A DNA stretch of 64,000 bases. Origin: Actinoplanes solisilvae (lineage in GTDB: Bacteria; Actinomycetota; Actinomycetes; Mycobacteriales; Micromonosporaceae). Below the pieces are notes generated by a model. It ran no database searches. It was not told where the DNA came from and was given only the letters and a program-made list of their open reading frames with translations. The DNA lies in contig NZ_RJAC01000010.1 of NCBI RefSeq assembly GCF_003999975.1, forward strand, positions 186,001 through 250,000, in the 5' to 3' direction. This document shows positions 8,299 to 17,682 of this stretch, piece by piece (within the stretch, counting starts at the first letter, position 1; each line of letters starts with the position of its first letter). The translations under genes were made by a program, and so were the position numbers.

Positions 8299-9054
8299 TC
8301 AGGTGTGCTCGAGACCGCCGTCGACGGTCAGCACCTGACCGGTGACGAACGAGACGGTCGGGTCGGCGAAGCGCAGCACCCACGCGGCGACCTCGTCCGG
8401 GCTGGCGATGCGGCCCATCGGGATGCGCTCGGCGTTGGCCTTGTCGAGCTGGGCGATCTCGTCGGGCGACAGGCCGGCCGCGAGCATGACGTCGGTCGCC
8501 GTCGGACCGGGGGCCACGGCGTTGACCCGTACGCCGTCCGGGGCGACCTCGACCGCCCAGGTGCGGGTGAGCTGCTCGAGGGCCGCCTTCGACGCGGCGT
8601 AGTGGCCCGAGTGCGGCAGCGGGCGATGCCCGTACGTGCTCGAGATGTTGACGATGCTGCCGCGGGTGGCGCGCAGGCCGGGCAGGGCGGCGTGCGAGAG
8701 CAGGCTCGGCGCGATCACGTTCAGGTCGAACACGTTGCGGACCTGCTCGGGGTCGGTCTCGGCCAGGGTCATCACGGCCGTCGCGCCGGCGTTGTTGACC
8801 AGCACGTCCAGGCGGTCCCAGCGTTCGAGGGCGTCCTCGACGATCGCGCGCGGGGCGCCGTCGGCGCGCAGGTCGGCCGCGTGCACGCCGATGCCCGGGT
8901 GCAGGCTCGCGGTCTCCTCGAGGGCGTCGCGGCGGCGGCCCACGCCCAGGACGTGCGCGCCGGCCTTGGCGAAGGCGACGGCCGTGGCGCGGCCGATGCC
9001 CGATCCCGCTCCGGTGACGATGACCGCGAGGTCGGTGAAAAGGGGCGGGGTCAT
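8299..9054 (-). CDS. SDR-family oxidoreductase
   Basis: The 251-residue classical short-chain dehydrogenase has the NAD(P) motif VTGAGSGIGRA near the N-terminus, NNAG, a catalytic serine region (NISST) and YAASK, ending LTVDGGLEHT. Substrate unknown. It is divergent from an ArsR-type regulator with only 45 bases between start codons, and a 29-bp operator fills that gap, so the regulator probably represses both genes. Confidence 0.92.
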   Translation of the reverse strand: MTPPLFTDLAVIVTGAGSGIGRATAVAFAKAGAHVLGVGRRRDALEETASLHPGIGVHAADLRADGAPRAIVEDALERWDRLDVLVNNAGATAVMTLAETDPEQVRNVFDLNVIAPSLLSHAALPGLRATRGSIVNISSTYGHRPLPHSGHYAASKAALEQLTRTWAVEVAPDGVRVNAVAPGPTATDVMLAAGLSPDEIAQLDKANAERIPMGRIASPDEVAAWVLRFADPTVSFVTGQVLTVDGGLEHT

Positions 9055-9064
9055 GCGGAATCCT

Positions 9065-9093
9065 TTGTTCGATGTTCGTAGAACGTCAAACAA
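9065..9093. promoter_or_regulatory. Inverted-repeat operator between SDR and ArsR genes
   Basis: Left arm TTGTTCGATGTTC (9065-9077) and right arm GAACGTCAAACAA (9081-9093) are complementary at 11 of 13 positions around a GTA centre. The site covers most of the 45-bp divergent promoter region. Size and position suit a dimeric winged-helix repressor such as the adjacent ArsR-type protein. Confidence 0.75.
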
Positions 9094-9099
9094 GCTAAC

Positions 9100-9444
9100 A
9101 TGGTCGACGTGCGAGACACCTGGCATCCGGACCCCGATGAGATGAACCTGACAGAGGTGATGAGCGCGCTCAGCGACCCGATCCGCGTCGGGCTGATCCG
9201 CCTGCTCTCCGACGGTGAGGAGCGCGGCTGGGGCCTGCTGCGCGCCCCGGTGTCCAAGTCGACGCTGAGCCACCACCTGCGCGTGCTGCGCTCGGCCGGG
9301 CTGACCCGCACCCGCATGGAGGGCACCCGCTGCTTCGTGGTGCTGCGCCGCGACGACGTGCAGTCCCGCTTCCCCGGCCTGCTCGACGCGGTGCTGACCG
9401 CGGCCGACAACCAGAGCGTCGGCAGCGAGGTCAGCCTGGCCTAG
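9100..9444 (+). CDS. ArsR-family helix-turn-helix regulator
   Basis: The 114-residue protein shows an ArsR-type winged helix: LSDPIRVGLIRLL, then the recognition helix SKSTLSHHLRVLRSAGLTRT and a wing MEGTRCFVVLRRDD. No cysteine metal-binding pair is present, so it is probably not a metal sensor. The start at ATG 9100 lies right after the operator; an internal ATG at 9142 is possible. It is divergent from the SDR gene it likely controls. Its TAG is part of a CTAG shared with the stop of the convergent gene. Confidence 0.88.
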   Translation: MVDVRDTWHPDPDEMNLTEVMSALSDPIRVGLIRLLSDGEERGWGLLRAPVSKSTLSHHLRVLRSAGLTRTRMEGTRCFVVLRRDDVQSRFPGLLDAVLTAADNQSVGSEVSLA

Positions 9445-11123
9445 CCGTCCGGCAGGGCGGCGTCGATCTCGGCCAGCGCGACGTAGAGCAGGGCGGCCGC
9501 CCTCGCCGGGTGGTCGTCGATGATGCGGCGGGCGCGGTCGAGGGTGGCCTCGATCTTCCGGCTCCCGGTGTGACCGTCGAGCCGTTCGAAGGCGTCGTCG
9601 GCGTCGGCCAGCAGCTGATGGACGAAGCCGAGCGGCTGAGCGCCCTGGCCGAGCCCGCCCTCGGCCAGGGACGCGGCGGCGGTCAGGCCGGTCACGACCC
9701 GCAGCACGTTGTGCCAGTCGGGTCCGGGCCGCTCGCCGAAACCGTGCAGGTCCGGGATCGGGCCGTCGATCTCCAGATGATCCCAGACGACGTCGGCGAG
9801 GTCGCCCAGCTGCTGCCGCAGGTGTTCGTGGTCGGTCATGACCGAGCTGCGGAGCACGGCGTCGAAGAGCAGCGCCGTGAAATCCGTGCCGTGATAGACG
9901 GCGTCGCCGGCCGGGACCGGCTCGCCGGGAAGACGGATCGCCGGGGCCGCACCGTCCGCGCGGGGCGGCTTGACGATCCCGTGGCGGGTGGCCAGCCGGG
10001 CGAGGATCCGCACCAGGTAGCCGAAGTAGAGGCTGGTGTCGCCGCGCGTGCCGCCGAGGGTGACGGCGGTGATCGTGGCGACGAGGAGGCTGTGATAGTC
10101 GGTGCCGCCGAGCCAGGGCAGGCGCTCCAGCGGCCAGCGATGGTCGCCGAACGTCGCCAGCTTGGACCAGTAGGCGCGGGTCAGCTCGAGGCGCAGTTGC
10201 AGCGCTCGGGCCAGGCGCTGCTGTTCCTCGCCGAGGATGGTGAGCACGCGCGTACGCTCGGCGAACAGATGGGCGATCGCCTCCGAGGCGATCCAGGTGA
10301 AATAGAGGTCCGGCACCGCGGCCGCGATTCCTGGCCGCTGCGCGACCAGACGGGCGTCGGTCTCCACCTCGGGGGCGTCGGTCAGGACACCCCACGACCA
10401 ACCGCAGGCGAACTGGATCGTGGGGTCGGCGTACAGCTTCTCCGTACGACCGGTGCCGATGCTGATCTCGACCGAGCCGGCCCGGGTCTCGCTGAGCTCG
10501 TTGTTGAACTCACGCAGGACGGCTTCGGGGTCGCGTTCCTCCTGGCCCAGCCGGGCGAGCAGGTGGCGGCCGAGCGGCGAGCCGGCCGGGAACTCCTGCA
10601 CGACGAAACTGCGCAACAGGCCGATCATGGCCGCGGACAGCCGGATCGATGCCAGGTCCTCCACGTGGCGGGTCTCGGCCTCCACCTCGGGTGGGCGCGG
10701 CGTCTCGCGGTACACCCGGCAGAAGCCGATGGCGGCGAGACAGAAGCGGATCGAGAGCGCGAACGACTCGACGACGTCGTCACCGCAGTCGAGGTACTGC
10801 CCGGCGGGAAAGACCGGGTGGCCGTCGACGTCCCGGTACATCTCCAAATAGGCGCGCTGAGCTCGGATCAGCCGCATCGGCACGACGTCGGGGTCGCCGA
10901 TGAGTCGTAGCGCCTTGACGACATCGTCCCGAACCCATTCGGCGCGGTCGAGGACGAAATGACGTACGGTCGTGGCCGGTTCGAGAATGCACAGAAGTTG
11001 CTCGGCGTCGCTGATCGCATCGCCGGCCGCGGCCGCGCCCCGGACGAAGAGGCCGTCGCGAAACGAATGCCGGGCGACGGCGCGCCAGATGTCGAGGATT
11101 CGTTCGTGGGGTTGCAGGCGCAT
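9441..11123 (-). CDS. SCO2524-family protein of unknown function
   Basis: The 560-residue soluble protein opens MRLQPHERILDIWRAVARHS and carries SDAEQLLCIL near residue 40 and IRLSAAMIGLLRSF near the first third. I recognise these as the signature of the actinobacterial SCO2524 family, whose members occur in conserved clusters with SCO2521-2523 proteins. No enzymatic motif is evident; it is largely helical. The usual partners are absent. Instead its ATG lies two bases after the TGA of the nSTAND/WD40 gene, so the two are translationally coupled and probably work together. It converges on the ArsR gene with overlapping stops. Confidence 0.75.
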   Translation of the reverse strand: MRLQPHERILDIWRAVARHSFRDGLFVRGAAAAGDAISDAEQLLCILEPATTVRHFVLDRAEWVRDDVVKALRLIGDPDVVPMRLIRAQRAYLEMYRDVDGHPVFPAGQYLDCGDDVVESFALSIRFCLAAIGFCRVYRETPRPPEVEAETRHVEDLASIRLSAAMIGLLRSFVVQEFPAGSPLGRHLLARLGQEERDPEAVLREFNNELSETRAGSVEISIGTGRTEKLYADPTIQFACGWSWGVLTDAPEVETDARLVAQRPGIAAAVPDLYFTWIASEAIAHLFAERTRVLTILGEEQQRLARALQLRLELTRAYWSKLATFGDHRWPLERLPWLGGTDYHSLLVATITAVTLGGTRGDTSLYFGYLVRILARLATRHGIVKPPRADGAAPAIRLPGEPVPAGDAVYHGTDFTALLFDAVLRSSVMTDHEHLRQQLGDLADVVWDHLEIDGPIPDLHGFGERPGPDWHNVLRVVTGLTAAASLAEGGLGQGAQPLGFVHQLLADADDAFERLDGHTGSRKIEATLDRARRIIDDHPARAAALLYVALAEIDAALPDG

Positions 11124-11125
11124 CG

Positions 11126-14100
11126 TCAGCCTCCGTGGTCCGGTGCCGTCGCCAGCATGGCCGCCCGCCTCTGCTGCGGCGTCAGGGGTTCCCGGTCATG
11201 CTTGGTGGCCAAGGCGACCAGGGTTGCCGGCTCCGTCCCGTGGGGACGGATGTTCAACGCCCTCGCGCACGCCGTCGCAAGTCGACCGTCGGGCGCGAAA
11301 GCGAGCGCGTGCACCATGCCGGCCCGGCCCGCGATCGTGTGCAGCAGGGCACCCTCGGCGTCCCAGATACGAATCTCGCCGTCGACAGAGCCGGTGGCGA
11401 GTCTTCCGTCAGGCGCGACGGCGCAGGCGACCACCGCCGCCGCGTGCGATGGCCGCAAAGTGAGGATTGCGCCGGCGGCCGTCCGGACCACCACGGTGCC
11501 GTCGTTGTGGCCGCCGACCAGGGTGCCACCGATGGCCCCGCCCGCCGCGATCGCGGAAGACGACAACTGGCGGACAGCCATGTAGACGCGTACTCGCGGG
11601 CTGATGTCGTCAAGCGGGTCCGCCGGCTGGGCGCCCGCCTCGTCGCCGATGAGAAGAGTGCCGTCCGGCGCGAAGTCGAGCTCCGTGCCGATCCGGCGGG
11701 TGTCGGTGGTGACGAGCCGCCCGCCCAGGTCAAGAACGCGGACGGTGCGGTCTCGCGAGCCGACGGCGAGACGACCGTCCGCCGCGAAAGCGACACCGCT
11801 GATCGGCTCGGCGTGCTCCGTCAGCACATGACACAGCTCTCCGTCCGCCTCCCAAACCCGCACCACACCGTCGTCGAAGCCGGCCGCCAACCGGCCCGTG
11901 CTGTCGTAGGCCAAGGCACCCAGTGGGGCGTACGTATCCCGGATCACCGTCGACGACACTTCCGTCTCGTCCCAGAAAATGATCCGCGCGCCGCGCCCGC
12001 CGACCGCGACGCGGCCGTCCGGCCTCAACGCGACGGCGAAGACGGCGCCCGGGTGACCCGTCAGGCGCTGGGCCGGCCGGCCGAGTTCGTCCCAGCGCAG
12101 CACGGTGCCGCTGCCGAAACCCGCGACGATCCGGCCGGCTGCGTCCGTGGCGAGGGAGTACAACGGGCCGTCCTTCGCGCCGTCGGCGAGCGTGGCCACG
12201 ACGTGGAGGTCGGCGTCCCACATCCTGATCACCCCGTCGCCGGCCCCGATCAGCAGCCGGCCGTCCGGCGTGTAGGCGAGCCGGATGGGACTGAGAAAGC
12301 GATCGGCGTGCAGCGTCGCGTCGTCCTCCCAGACCCGTACCGTCCCGTCGCCCGCGGCCGTGGCCACGCGCCCGTCGGCGCCGACCGCGACGCAACCGGC
12401 GCCGTCCTCGTGGCCGGACAACTCCCTGAGCGCTGGACCGGTATCGGACCACAGGCGCACGATTCCGTCCTCGCAGGCGGTTGCGAGCAGCCCAGCGCCG
12501 TAGGAGACCGAGGCCACGCCTTTCGGATGCCGGATCACCCGCAGCAGGCCGTCGGCCAGGGCCGCTTCCAGGGCGTACGCGGCGAGCGGCGTCGGCGCCA
12601 GCTCGGTGTAGGCGGCCAGGGCCAGCGCGGTAGCGAACTCCGGTTCCCGCTGCAGCGCCGCGAGCGCCTCCCGCGCCGCCCGGTCGGCGCGGCGGTCCAT
12701 CTCGCCGGTCTCGTTGCGCTGCGACTCGTCCAGGAACTCGCGGACGTCCGGGTCGAGTGCTCGCCCGTCGCGGGCCCAGGTCAGCGCGTCGGCCAGACGC
12801 GCGCCGGTGATCAGGTAGTCGGCCTGGCGACCGGACCGTCGCCACGCGCGGGCCATCGGAGCCAACTCGGTGAGCCGTCGCAGGCTCTCCTCGTGCAGCA
12901 CGATGTGTTCGGCCAGCGGCTGCCACTGCCGCAGCAGGGCCTCGTGGGCGATGTCGAAGGTGTCGCGGTCGCTGACGAGCAGGCGGGCGTCGACGAAGGT
13001 CCGCACCACGCGCAGCCGGCTCTCGTCCAGACCCGACCGGCGAACCGGCTGCCGGGTCGCACCGCCCGGGCCGAGCGTGACGAAGAGCAGCAGCGTGTCG
13101 AGGCAGCGGCCGAGCGCGTCCGGCCCGAGCTCACGCACGGCGGCCTGGGCCTGCCGGGTGATCGCGCCGGAGACGCCGCCGCCGTTCTGATATTCGCGCC
13201 AGGTGATGCGGCGATCGCCGGCCGCGTGCCGGTAGAGGTCGCTGAGCAGGTAGCTGAGCAGCGGCAGGGCGTCACCGCCGCCCGCGTCGCGCACGATCTC
13301 GTCGACCAGTCCGTCGTCGAAGGTGGTGGCCGTGAGCCGGGCGGGCTCGGTGACCACCTGCCGGATCTCCCGGGCGCCGAGCACGTTGACCATCAGCGGG
13401 TCGTGGAACAGATCGCGGCCGGGCCCGTGCTGGAACGCCCCGATCGTGTCGGACCGGACCGTCGCGACCACCCGCAGCCGCGGTTCCTGCTCCAGCATCG
13501 CCTCGATCAGCGCGAGCAGGCCGTGCCGGTCCTCCTCGACGCACTGGGTGACCGCCTCCTCGAGCTGGTCGACGATCAGGAGCACGCCACGCGCGCCGGC
13601 CCGCAGAGTGGACAGAGCCGCCAACACGCCGGGCAGAGGCGGGGCGGGGTGTCCCTGGCGGGCCGCTTCGAGCGCGAGACCCGCCGCCGCCGCGAGGTCG
13701 ACGCCGAGGACGCCGGCCAGCTCCCCGACGGCGCTCGCGCCGGGGCTGAACGGTGGCAGCACCTCGAACTCGCGGCCCGGCCGCAGCGCGGGCAGCAACC
13801 CGGCCTGCACCAGCGACGATTTACCGGATCCGGAGGGCCCGATCACCGGCACGAACCGGCCGGCGGCCGCCCGCGCGTGCCGCACCCGGTCGACGAGTTC
13901 CTCGACCTCGCGGCGACGTCCGAAGAAGACTCCGGCCCGCTCCTCGGTGTAGGCCGTCAACCCGGGATAGGGCTCGGAACCGGTCCACTGCGGCCGGGCG
14001 ACGCCGTTGCGCCAGACGTCCCAGGTCGCCTTCGCACCGACCGCGGCCAGCAGCCCGGCGCCGATGGCCGGCGAATACGTCGCGATCGGCTGCAGTGCGC

Positions 14101-14212
14101 CCGGCCACCGCTCGGGATCACCGGTGACCAGATTGGTGATCATGCCCATGCCGGTGCCGAGGACGAAGACGCCGTACCCGGTGCGGTGCCCCCACCACCG
14201 AGATCGACGCAT
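11126..14212 (-). CDS. Membrane-anchored nSTAND NTPase with WD40 propeller
   Basis: The 1028-residue protein has hydrophobic N-terminal segments (about 12-28 and 44-60), then an nSTAND1-type NTPase: the lead PYPGLTAYTEERAGVFFGRR, Walker A GPSGSGKSS (125-133) and Walker B LLIVDQLEE (about 211-219), followed by a winged-helix/helical region. From about residue 560 to the end come roughly ten WD40 repeats with phrases such as DGIVRLW, DGTVRVWED and DGEIRIWDAEG. STAND proteins are signal-triggered oligomerising switches, with the propeller as sensor. The start ATG 14212 lies 16 bases from the kup stop, on the same strand. The downstream SCO2524-family gene is its likely partner or effector. Confidence 0.9.
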   Translation of the reverse strand: MRRSRWWGHRTGYGVFVLGTGMGMITNLVTGDPERWPGALQPIATYSPAIGAGLLAAVGAKATWDVWRNGVARPQWTGSEPYPGLTAYTEERAGVFFGRRREVEELVDRVRHARAAAGRFVPVIGPSGSGKSSLVQAGLLPALRPGREFEVLPPFSPGASAVGELAGVLGVDLAAAAGLALEAARQGHPAPPLPGVLAALSTLRAGARGVLLIVDQLEEAVTQCVEEDRHGLLALIEAMLEQEPRLRVVATVRSDTIGAFQHGPGRDLFHDPLMVNVLGAREIRQVVTEPARLTATTFDDGLVDEIVRDAGGGDALPLLSYLLSDLYRHAAGDRRITWREYQNGGGVSGAITRQAQAAVRELGPDALGRCLDTLLLFVTLGPGGATRQPVRRSGLDESRLRVVRTFVDARLLVSDRDTFDIAHEALLRQWQPLAEHIVLHEESLRRLTELAPMARAWRRSGRQADYLITGARLADALTWARDGRALDPDVREFLDESQRNETGEMDRRADRAAREALAALQREPEFATALALAAYTELAPTPLAAYALEAALADGLLRVIRHPKGVASVSYGAGLLATACEDGIVRLWSDTGPALRELSGHEDGAGCVAVGADGRVATAAGDGTVRVWEDDATLHADRFLSPIRLAYTPDGRLLIGAGDGVIRMWDADLHVVATLADGAKDGPLYSLATDAAGRIVAGFGSGTVLRWDELGRPAQRLTGHPGAVFAVALRPDGRVAVGGRGARIIFWDETEVSSTVIRDTYAPLGALAYDSTGRLAAGFDDGVVRVWEADGELCHVLTEHAEPISGVAFAADGRLAVGSRDRTVRVLDLGGRLVTTDTRRIGTELDFAPDGTLLIGDEAGAQPADPLDDISPRVRVYMAVRQLSSSAIAAGGAIGGTLVGGHNDGTVVVRTAAGAILTLRPSHAAAVVACAVAPDGRLATGSVDGEIRIWDAEGALLHTIAGRAGMVHALAFAPDGRLATACARALNIRPHGTEPATLVALATKHDREPLTPQQRRAAMLATAPDHGG

Positions 14213-14228
14213 GTCCCCATGGTAGGGG

Positions 14229-16133
14229 TCAGACTTCGATGCGTGACCCCATGATCACCGTACGGTCCCGGGGCAGCCCGAGGAATTCGGCGGCGTCGGC
14301 GGTGATGTAGGACGTGGCCGTGAACAGCCGTTTGCGCCAGGGGGCCAGGGTCGGCTTCGGGCCGCGGACCAGCTCGATCTTCGACACGAAATAGGACGCC
14401 TGGTCGGGCAGGATCTTACCCTCGGTCTGGGCCGGTTCGAGCAGGCGCAGCGCGGCCGGCACGTCGGGGACGTCCATGTAGCCGAAGCGGGCGGTGACGT
14501 GCACGATCCCGTCGCCGGCGTAGCCGAGGTCGTCGACCCGCACCCGCTCGTCGTCGAGCACGTGCGGCACCGGCAGCGTCTCGATCGACAGGATCACGAT
14601 CTGCTCGTGCAGCACGTGGTTGTGCTCGACGTTCGCGCGCAACGCCAGCGGCGCGGTCTGCTTGCCCCGGTTCAGGAAAATCGCGGTTCCCGGCGTACGC
14701 ACATAGGATTCTTTGTCATCCCGGAGGCGTTCGACGAAGTCGCCCAGCGACCCCTCGGCCCGTTCACGCTCCTGGGTGACGACCTGCCGTCCGCGCTGCC
14801 AGGTGCTCATCACGGTGAACGCGGTCAGCCCGATCAGCAGCGGCAGCCAGGCGCCGTGGGCGAGCTTGGTGAGGTTGGCCGACAGGAACAGCAGGTCGAT
14901 CGCGAGCAGCAGCCCCGCCCCCGACCAGACCAGCCAGAGCGGCGCCTGCCAGCGGACCCGCGCGAGATAGAAGTAGAGCGTCGTGGTGATGGTGATAGTC
15001 GCAATCACCGCCATGCCGTACGCATAGGCCAGCGCCGCCGAGCTGCGGAAGGCGAACACGAGCGTGAGCACCGAGACCATCAGGAGCCAGTTGATCCACG
15101 GTACGTAGATCTGCCCCATCTCGGACGCCGAGGTGTGCACGATCCGCAGCCGTGGCAGGTAGCCGAGCTGGGCAGCCTGCGACGCCACCGAGTACGCGCC
15201 GGTGATCACGGCCTGCGCGGCGATGACGGTCGCCGCGGTGGCCAGCACGACCAGCGGCAGCCGGGCCCAGCCGGGGGCGAGCAGGAAGAACGGCCCGCTG
15301 ATCGCGCTCTGATCACGCAGCACCAGGGCGCCCTGGCCGAGAAAGCTGAGCACGCACGCGGGCAGCACCAGCAGAAACCAGCCGCGGGTGATCGCCCGCC
15401 GGCCGAAGTGGCCCATGTCGGCGTAGATGGCTTCGGCGCCGGTCACCGCGAGTACGACCGCGGCGAGCGCGAAGAATCCGATCTCGAAATGCCCGGCCAG
15501 GAACCCCACGGCGTACGTGGGTGAGAGGGCCTTGAGGATCTCGGGGTTGTGCGCCACCCCGGCGATGCCGCAGGCCCCGATGGCCGCGAACCAGGCGATC
15601 ATCACCGGGCCGAAGAAACGCCCGATGGTCGCCGTGCCCTGCCGCTGGACCGCGAACAGGGCGGCGATGATGACCGCGGTCGCCGGAACCACCAGTTCGT
15701 CCAGGCCCGGCTGGACCACCTTGATGCCCTCGACCGCCGACAGGACCGAGATGGCCGGCGTGATCATGCTGTCGCCGAAGAACAGGGCGGCCCCGAAGAC
15801 GCCGGCCAGGGCGAGGGCCCCGGCCGCCTTTCTGCTGCCGGAACCCCAGCGGCGCAGCATCGCGATCAGGGCCATGATGCCGCCCTCACCGTCGTTGTCG
15901 ACCCGCAGGACGAGCGTGATGTAGGTGAGCGTCACGATGATCATCACGGCCCAGAAGATCAGCGAGACGACGCCGTAGACGTTGTCGGTGCTGACCGGAA
16001 CGGGGTGTGGGTCGTCCGGGTTGAAGACCGTCTGGATCGTGTAGATCGGGCTGGTGCCGATGTCGCCGAAGACGACGCCGAGCGCGCCGACGACGACAGC
16101 CGCCTTCACCGTCCCCGATTTCGTCCCGCTCAT
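14229..16133 (-). CDS. kup: Kup-type potassium uptake protein
   Basis: The 634-residue protein begins MSGTKSGTVKAAVVVGALGV and continues VFGDIGTSPIYT, the defining motif of Kup/HAK K+ transporters, with about twelve membrane segments and a C-terminal cytoplasmic domain of about 150 residues. It is expected to be a proton-coupled K+ importer. ATG 16133 is preceded by a GGGGGAGG-like ribosome site; a longer in-frame start at 16166 is less likely. The 203-bp divergent region to the MFS gene was checked for a c-di-AMP riboswitch, common before kup in actinobacteria, but none was recognised. Confidence 0.95.
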   Translation of the reverse strand: MSGTKSGTVKAAVVVGALGVVFGDIGTSPIYTIQTVFNPDDPHPVPVSTDNVYGVVSLIFWAVMIIVTLTYITLVLRVDNDGEGGIMALIAMLRRWGSGSRKAAGALALAGVFGAALFFGDSMITPAISVLSAVEGIKVVQPGLDELVVPATAVIIAALFAVQRQGTATIGRFFGPVMIAWFAAIGACGIAGVAHNPEILKALSPTYAVGFLAGHFEIGFFALAAVVLAVTGAEAIYADMGHFGRRAITRGWFLLVLPACVLSFLGQGALVLRDQSAISGPFFLLAPGWARLPLVVLATAATVIAAQAVITGAYSVASQAAQLGYLPRLRIVHTSASEMGQIYVPWINWLLMVSVLTLVFAFRSSAALAYAYGMAVIATITITTTLYFYLARVRWQAPLWLVWSGAGLLLAIDLLFLSANLTKLAHGAWLPLLIGLTAFTVMSTWQRGRQVVTQERERAEGSLGDFVERLRDDKESYVRTPGTAIFLNRGKQTAPLALRANVEHNHVLHEQIVILSIETLPVPHVLDDERVRVDDLGYAGDGIVHVTARFGYMDVPDVPAALRLLEPAQTEGKILPDQASYFVSKIELVRGPKPTLAPWRKRLFTATSYITADAAEFLGLPRDRTVIMGSRIEV

Positions 16134-16336
16134 CGAGGCCCTCCCCCGCTCCCTGCGGCCAGGCATTGGCCCTCAGGCTCGGCCCGCTCCCGACGCTAGC
16201 CTTGGGATGCCGACATAGGTGTTATTTCCACCGAATGTGACCTACCCGGACGGGACAAAATCGTTCGCGGGGCGCATCTGGGGATCGATATGGTCCGACC
16301 GCCGCGGCTTCGCGGCCTAGCGCGACTGGAGTTCTG

Positions 16337-17554
16337 GTGGAGACGCGGACCCGCGGGCCTTTGACCTACCCACAGTTCTGGTGGGTCTGGGCCGGCGAGT
16401 CGGTCGCGATCCTCGGCGACGTCAGCTTCCTGGTCGGCTTCTCCTGGCTGATCCTCGACCTCGCGAACGCCGCGACCTTGGGCGCGGTGCTGCTCACCGT
16501 CGGCATCCCGCGCGGCGTCCTCATGCTCGTCGGCGGCGCCCTCACCGACCGGTTCTCGCCGCGCACCGTCATGTTCGTCTCGCACATCGCCCGAGGTCTC
16601 GCGGTCGCGGCGCTCACCGCGCTCTTCCTCACCGGGACCCTCGCGATCTGGCATCTGTTCGCGATCGGGCTGGTCTTCGGAGTCGCCGACGCGTTCTTCT
16701 GGCCCGCCAGCGTGAGCATCATCCCGACCCTGGTGCCGCGCGAGCACCTGGCCCGGGCCAACGCCCTCGCCGGCTCGGGCGAGCAGTTCGCGCGGCTCGC
16801 CGGCCCGCTGATCGGCGGCGCATTGGTCTCGCTCGGCGGCCTCGGCTGGGTTTTCGGGCTCAACGTCTTCGCGATGTTCTTCGCCGCGGCGTCACTTCTG
16901 CGCGTACGCCGGGTCGTGCCGGAAGACCAGGAACAACTGTCGGTCCGCGGCGTGCTGCGACAGATCCGGTCCGGACTCGCCTACGCCGCGAGCAGTGCCG
17001 AGACCCGGATCGTGGTGGCGTTGATCGCCGCGGCAACCCTGTCCTACAGCGGGCTGTTCGCGGTCGGGCTGCCCGCGCTGGCGAAAAGCTTCGACTCGGG
17101 CCCGTTCGTACTCGGCCTGATGCTGTCGGCCTGGGGGCTGGGCCAGCTCGCGGGAACGCTGTCGGCGTCGTTCACCGGGCTGCCGCAGCGGTGGGGTCTG
17201 CTCATCATCGGGATGACCTTCCTCGAGGGCGTCTCCTTCGCCGTGCTCGGCGTCGTACCGCACTACCTGGTGGCGGTGGTGCTGCTCGCGCTGCTGGGCT
17301 TCGGGGTGGCCTACTCGACCGACGTCGCGCTCCCGACGTTCGTGCAGACGACCACGCCGCCCGAGATGCTGGGCCGGGTCAGCAGCGTCCTCGAACTGCC
17401 GCGGGTCGTGCTGGAGCCGGTGTCGATGGCGATGATGGGCCTGCTCGCGACGGGCGACGTCCGCTGGGCGTTCGTGGCCGCGGCGATCCCGATGCTGGCA
17501 GTGTCACTGACGCTGGCCTCGAGCCGCCGAGCCCGCAACCTGCGCACGGCCTGA
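16337..17554 (+). CDS. MFS transporter
   Basis: The 405-residue product has about twelve membrane segments and the MFS loop motif GGALTDRFSPRTVM between helices 2 and 3. It belongs to the branch of drug- or metabolite-export MFS proteins with a first helix WAGESVAILGDVSFLVGFSW. Substrate unknown. The start is GTG 16337 with GGAG six bases upstream. It is divergent from kup and has no operon partner. Confidence 0.9.
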   Translation: METRTRGPLTYPQFWWVWAGESVAILGDVSFLVGFSWLILDLANAATLGAVLLTVGIPRGVLMLVGGALTDRFSPRTVMFVSHIARGLAVAALTALFLTGTLAIWHLFAIGLVFGVADAFFWPASVSIIPTLVPREHLARANALAGSGEQFARLAGPLIGGALVSLGGLGWVFGLNVFAMFFAAASLLRVRRVVPEDQEQLSVRGVLRQIRSGLAYAASSAETRIVVALIAAATLSYSGLFAVGLPALAKSFDSGPFVLGLMLSAWGLGQLAGTLSASFTGLPQRWGLLIIGMTFLEGVSFAVLGVVPHYLVAVVLLALLGFGVAYSTDVALPTFVQTTTPPEMLGRVSSVLELPRVVLEPVSMAMMGLLATGDVRWAFVAAAIPMLAVSLTLASSRRARNLRTA

Positions 17555-17682
17555 CCAGCCACCGCCCTCGGCAGTTCGCGTTCGGTTTCCCAGACCCGCC
17601 CGTCGTGGTGCCGCGACGAAGGGCCCGTTGCAGACCGCAACCGCCGGCGGAAGGCCTGCGCTTCGCGGGGGCAGCGGCGACG

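Noticed and set aside
16134..16336. Possible c-di-AMP (ydaO-type) riboswitch upstream of kup
   Set aside because: Checked because such elements are common before kup, but I could not match the conserved cores or pair the stems. A covariance-model search would decide.
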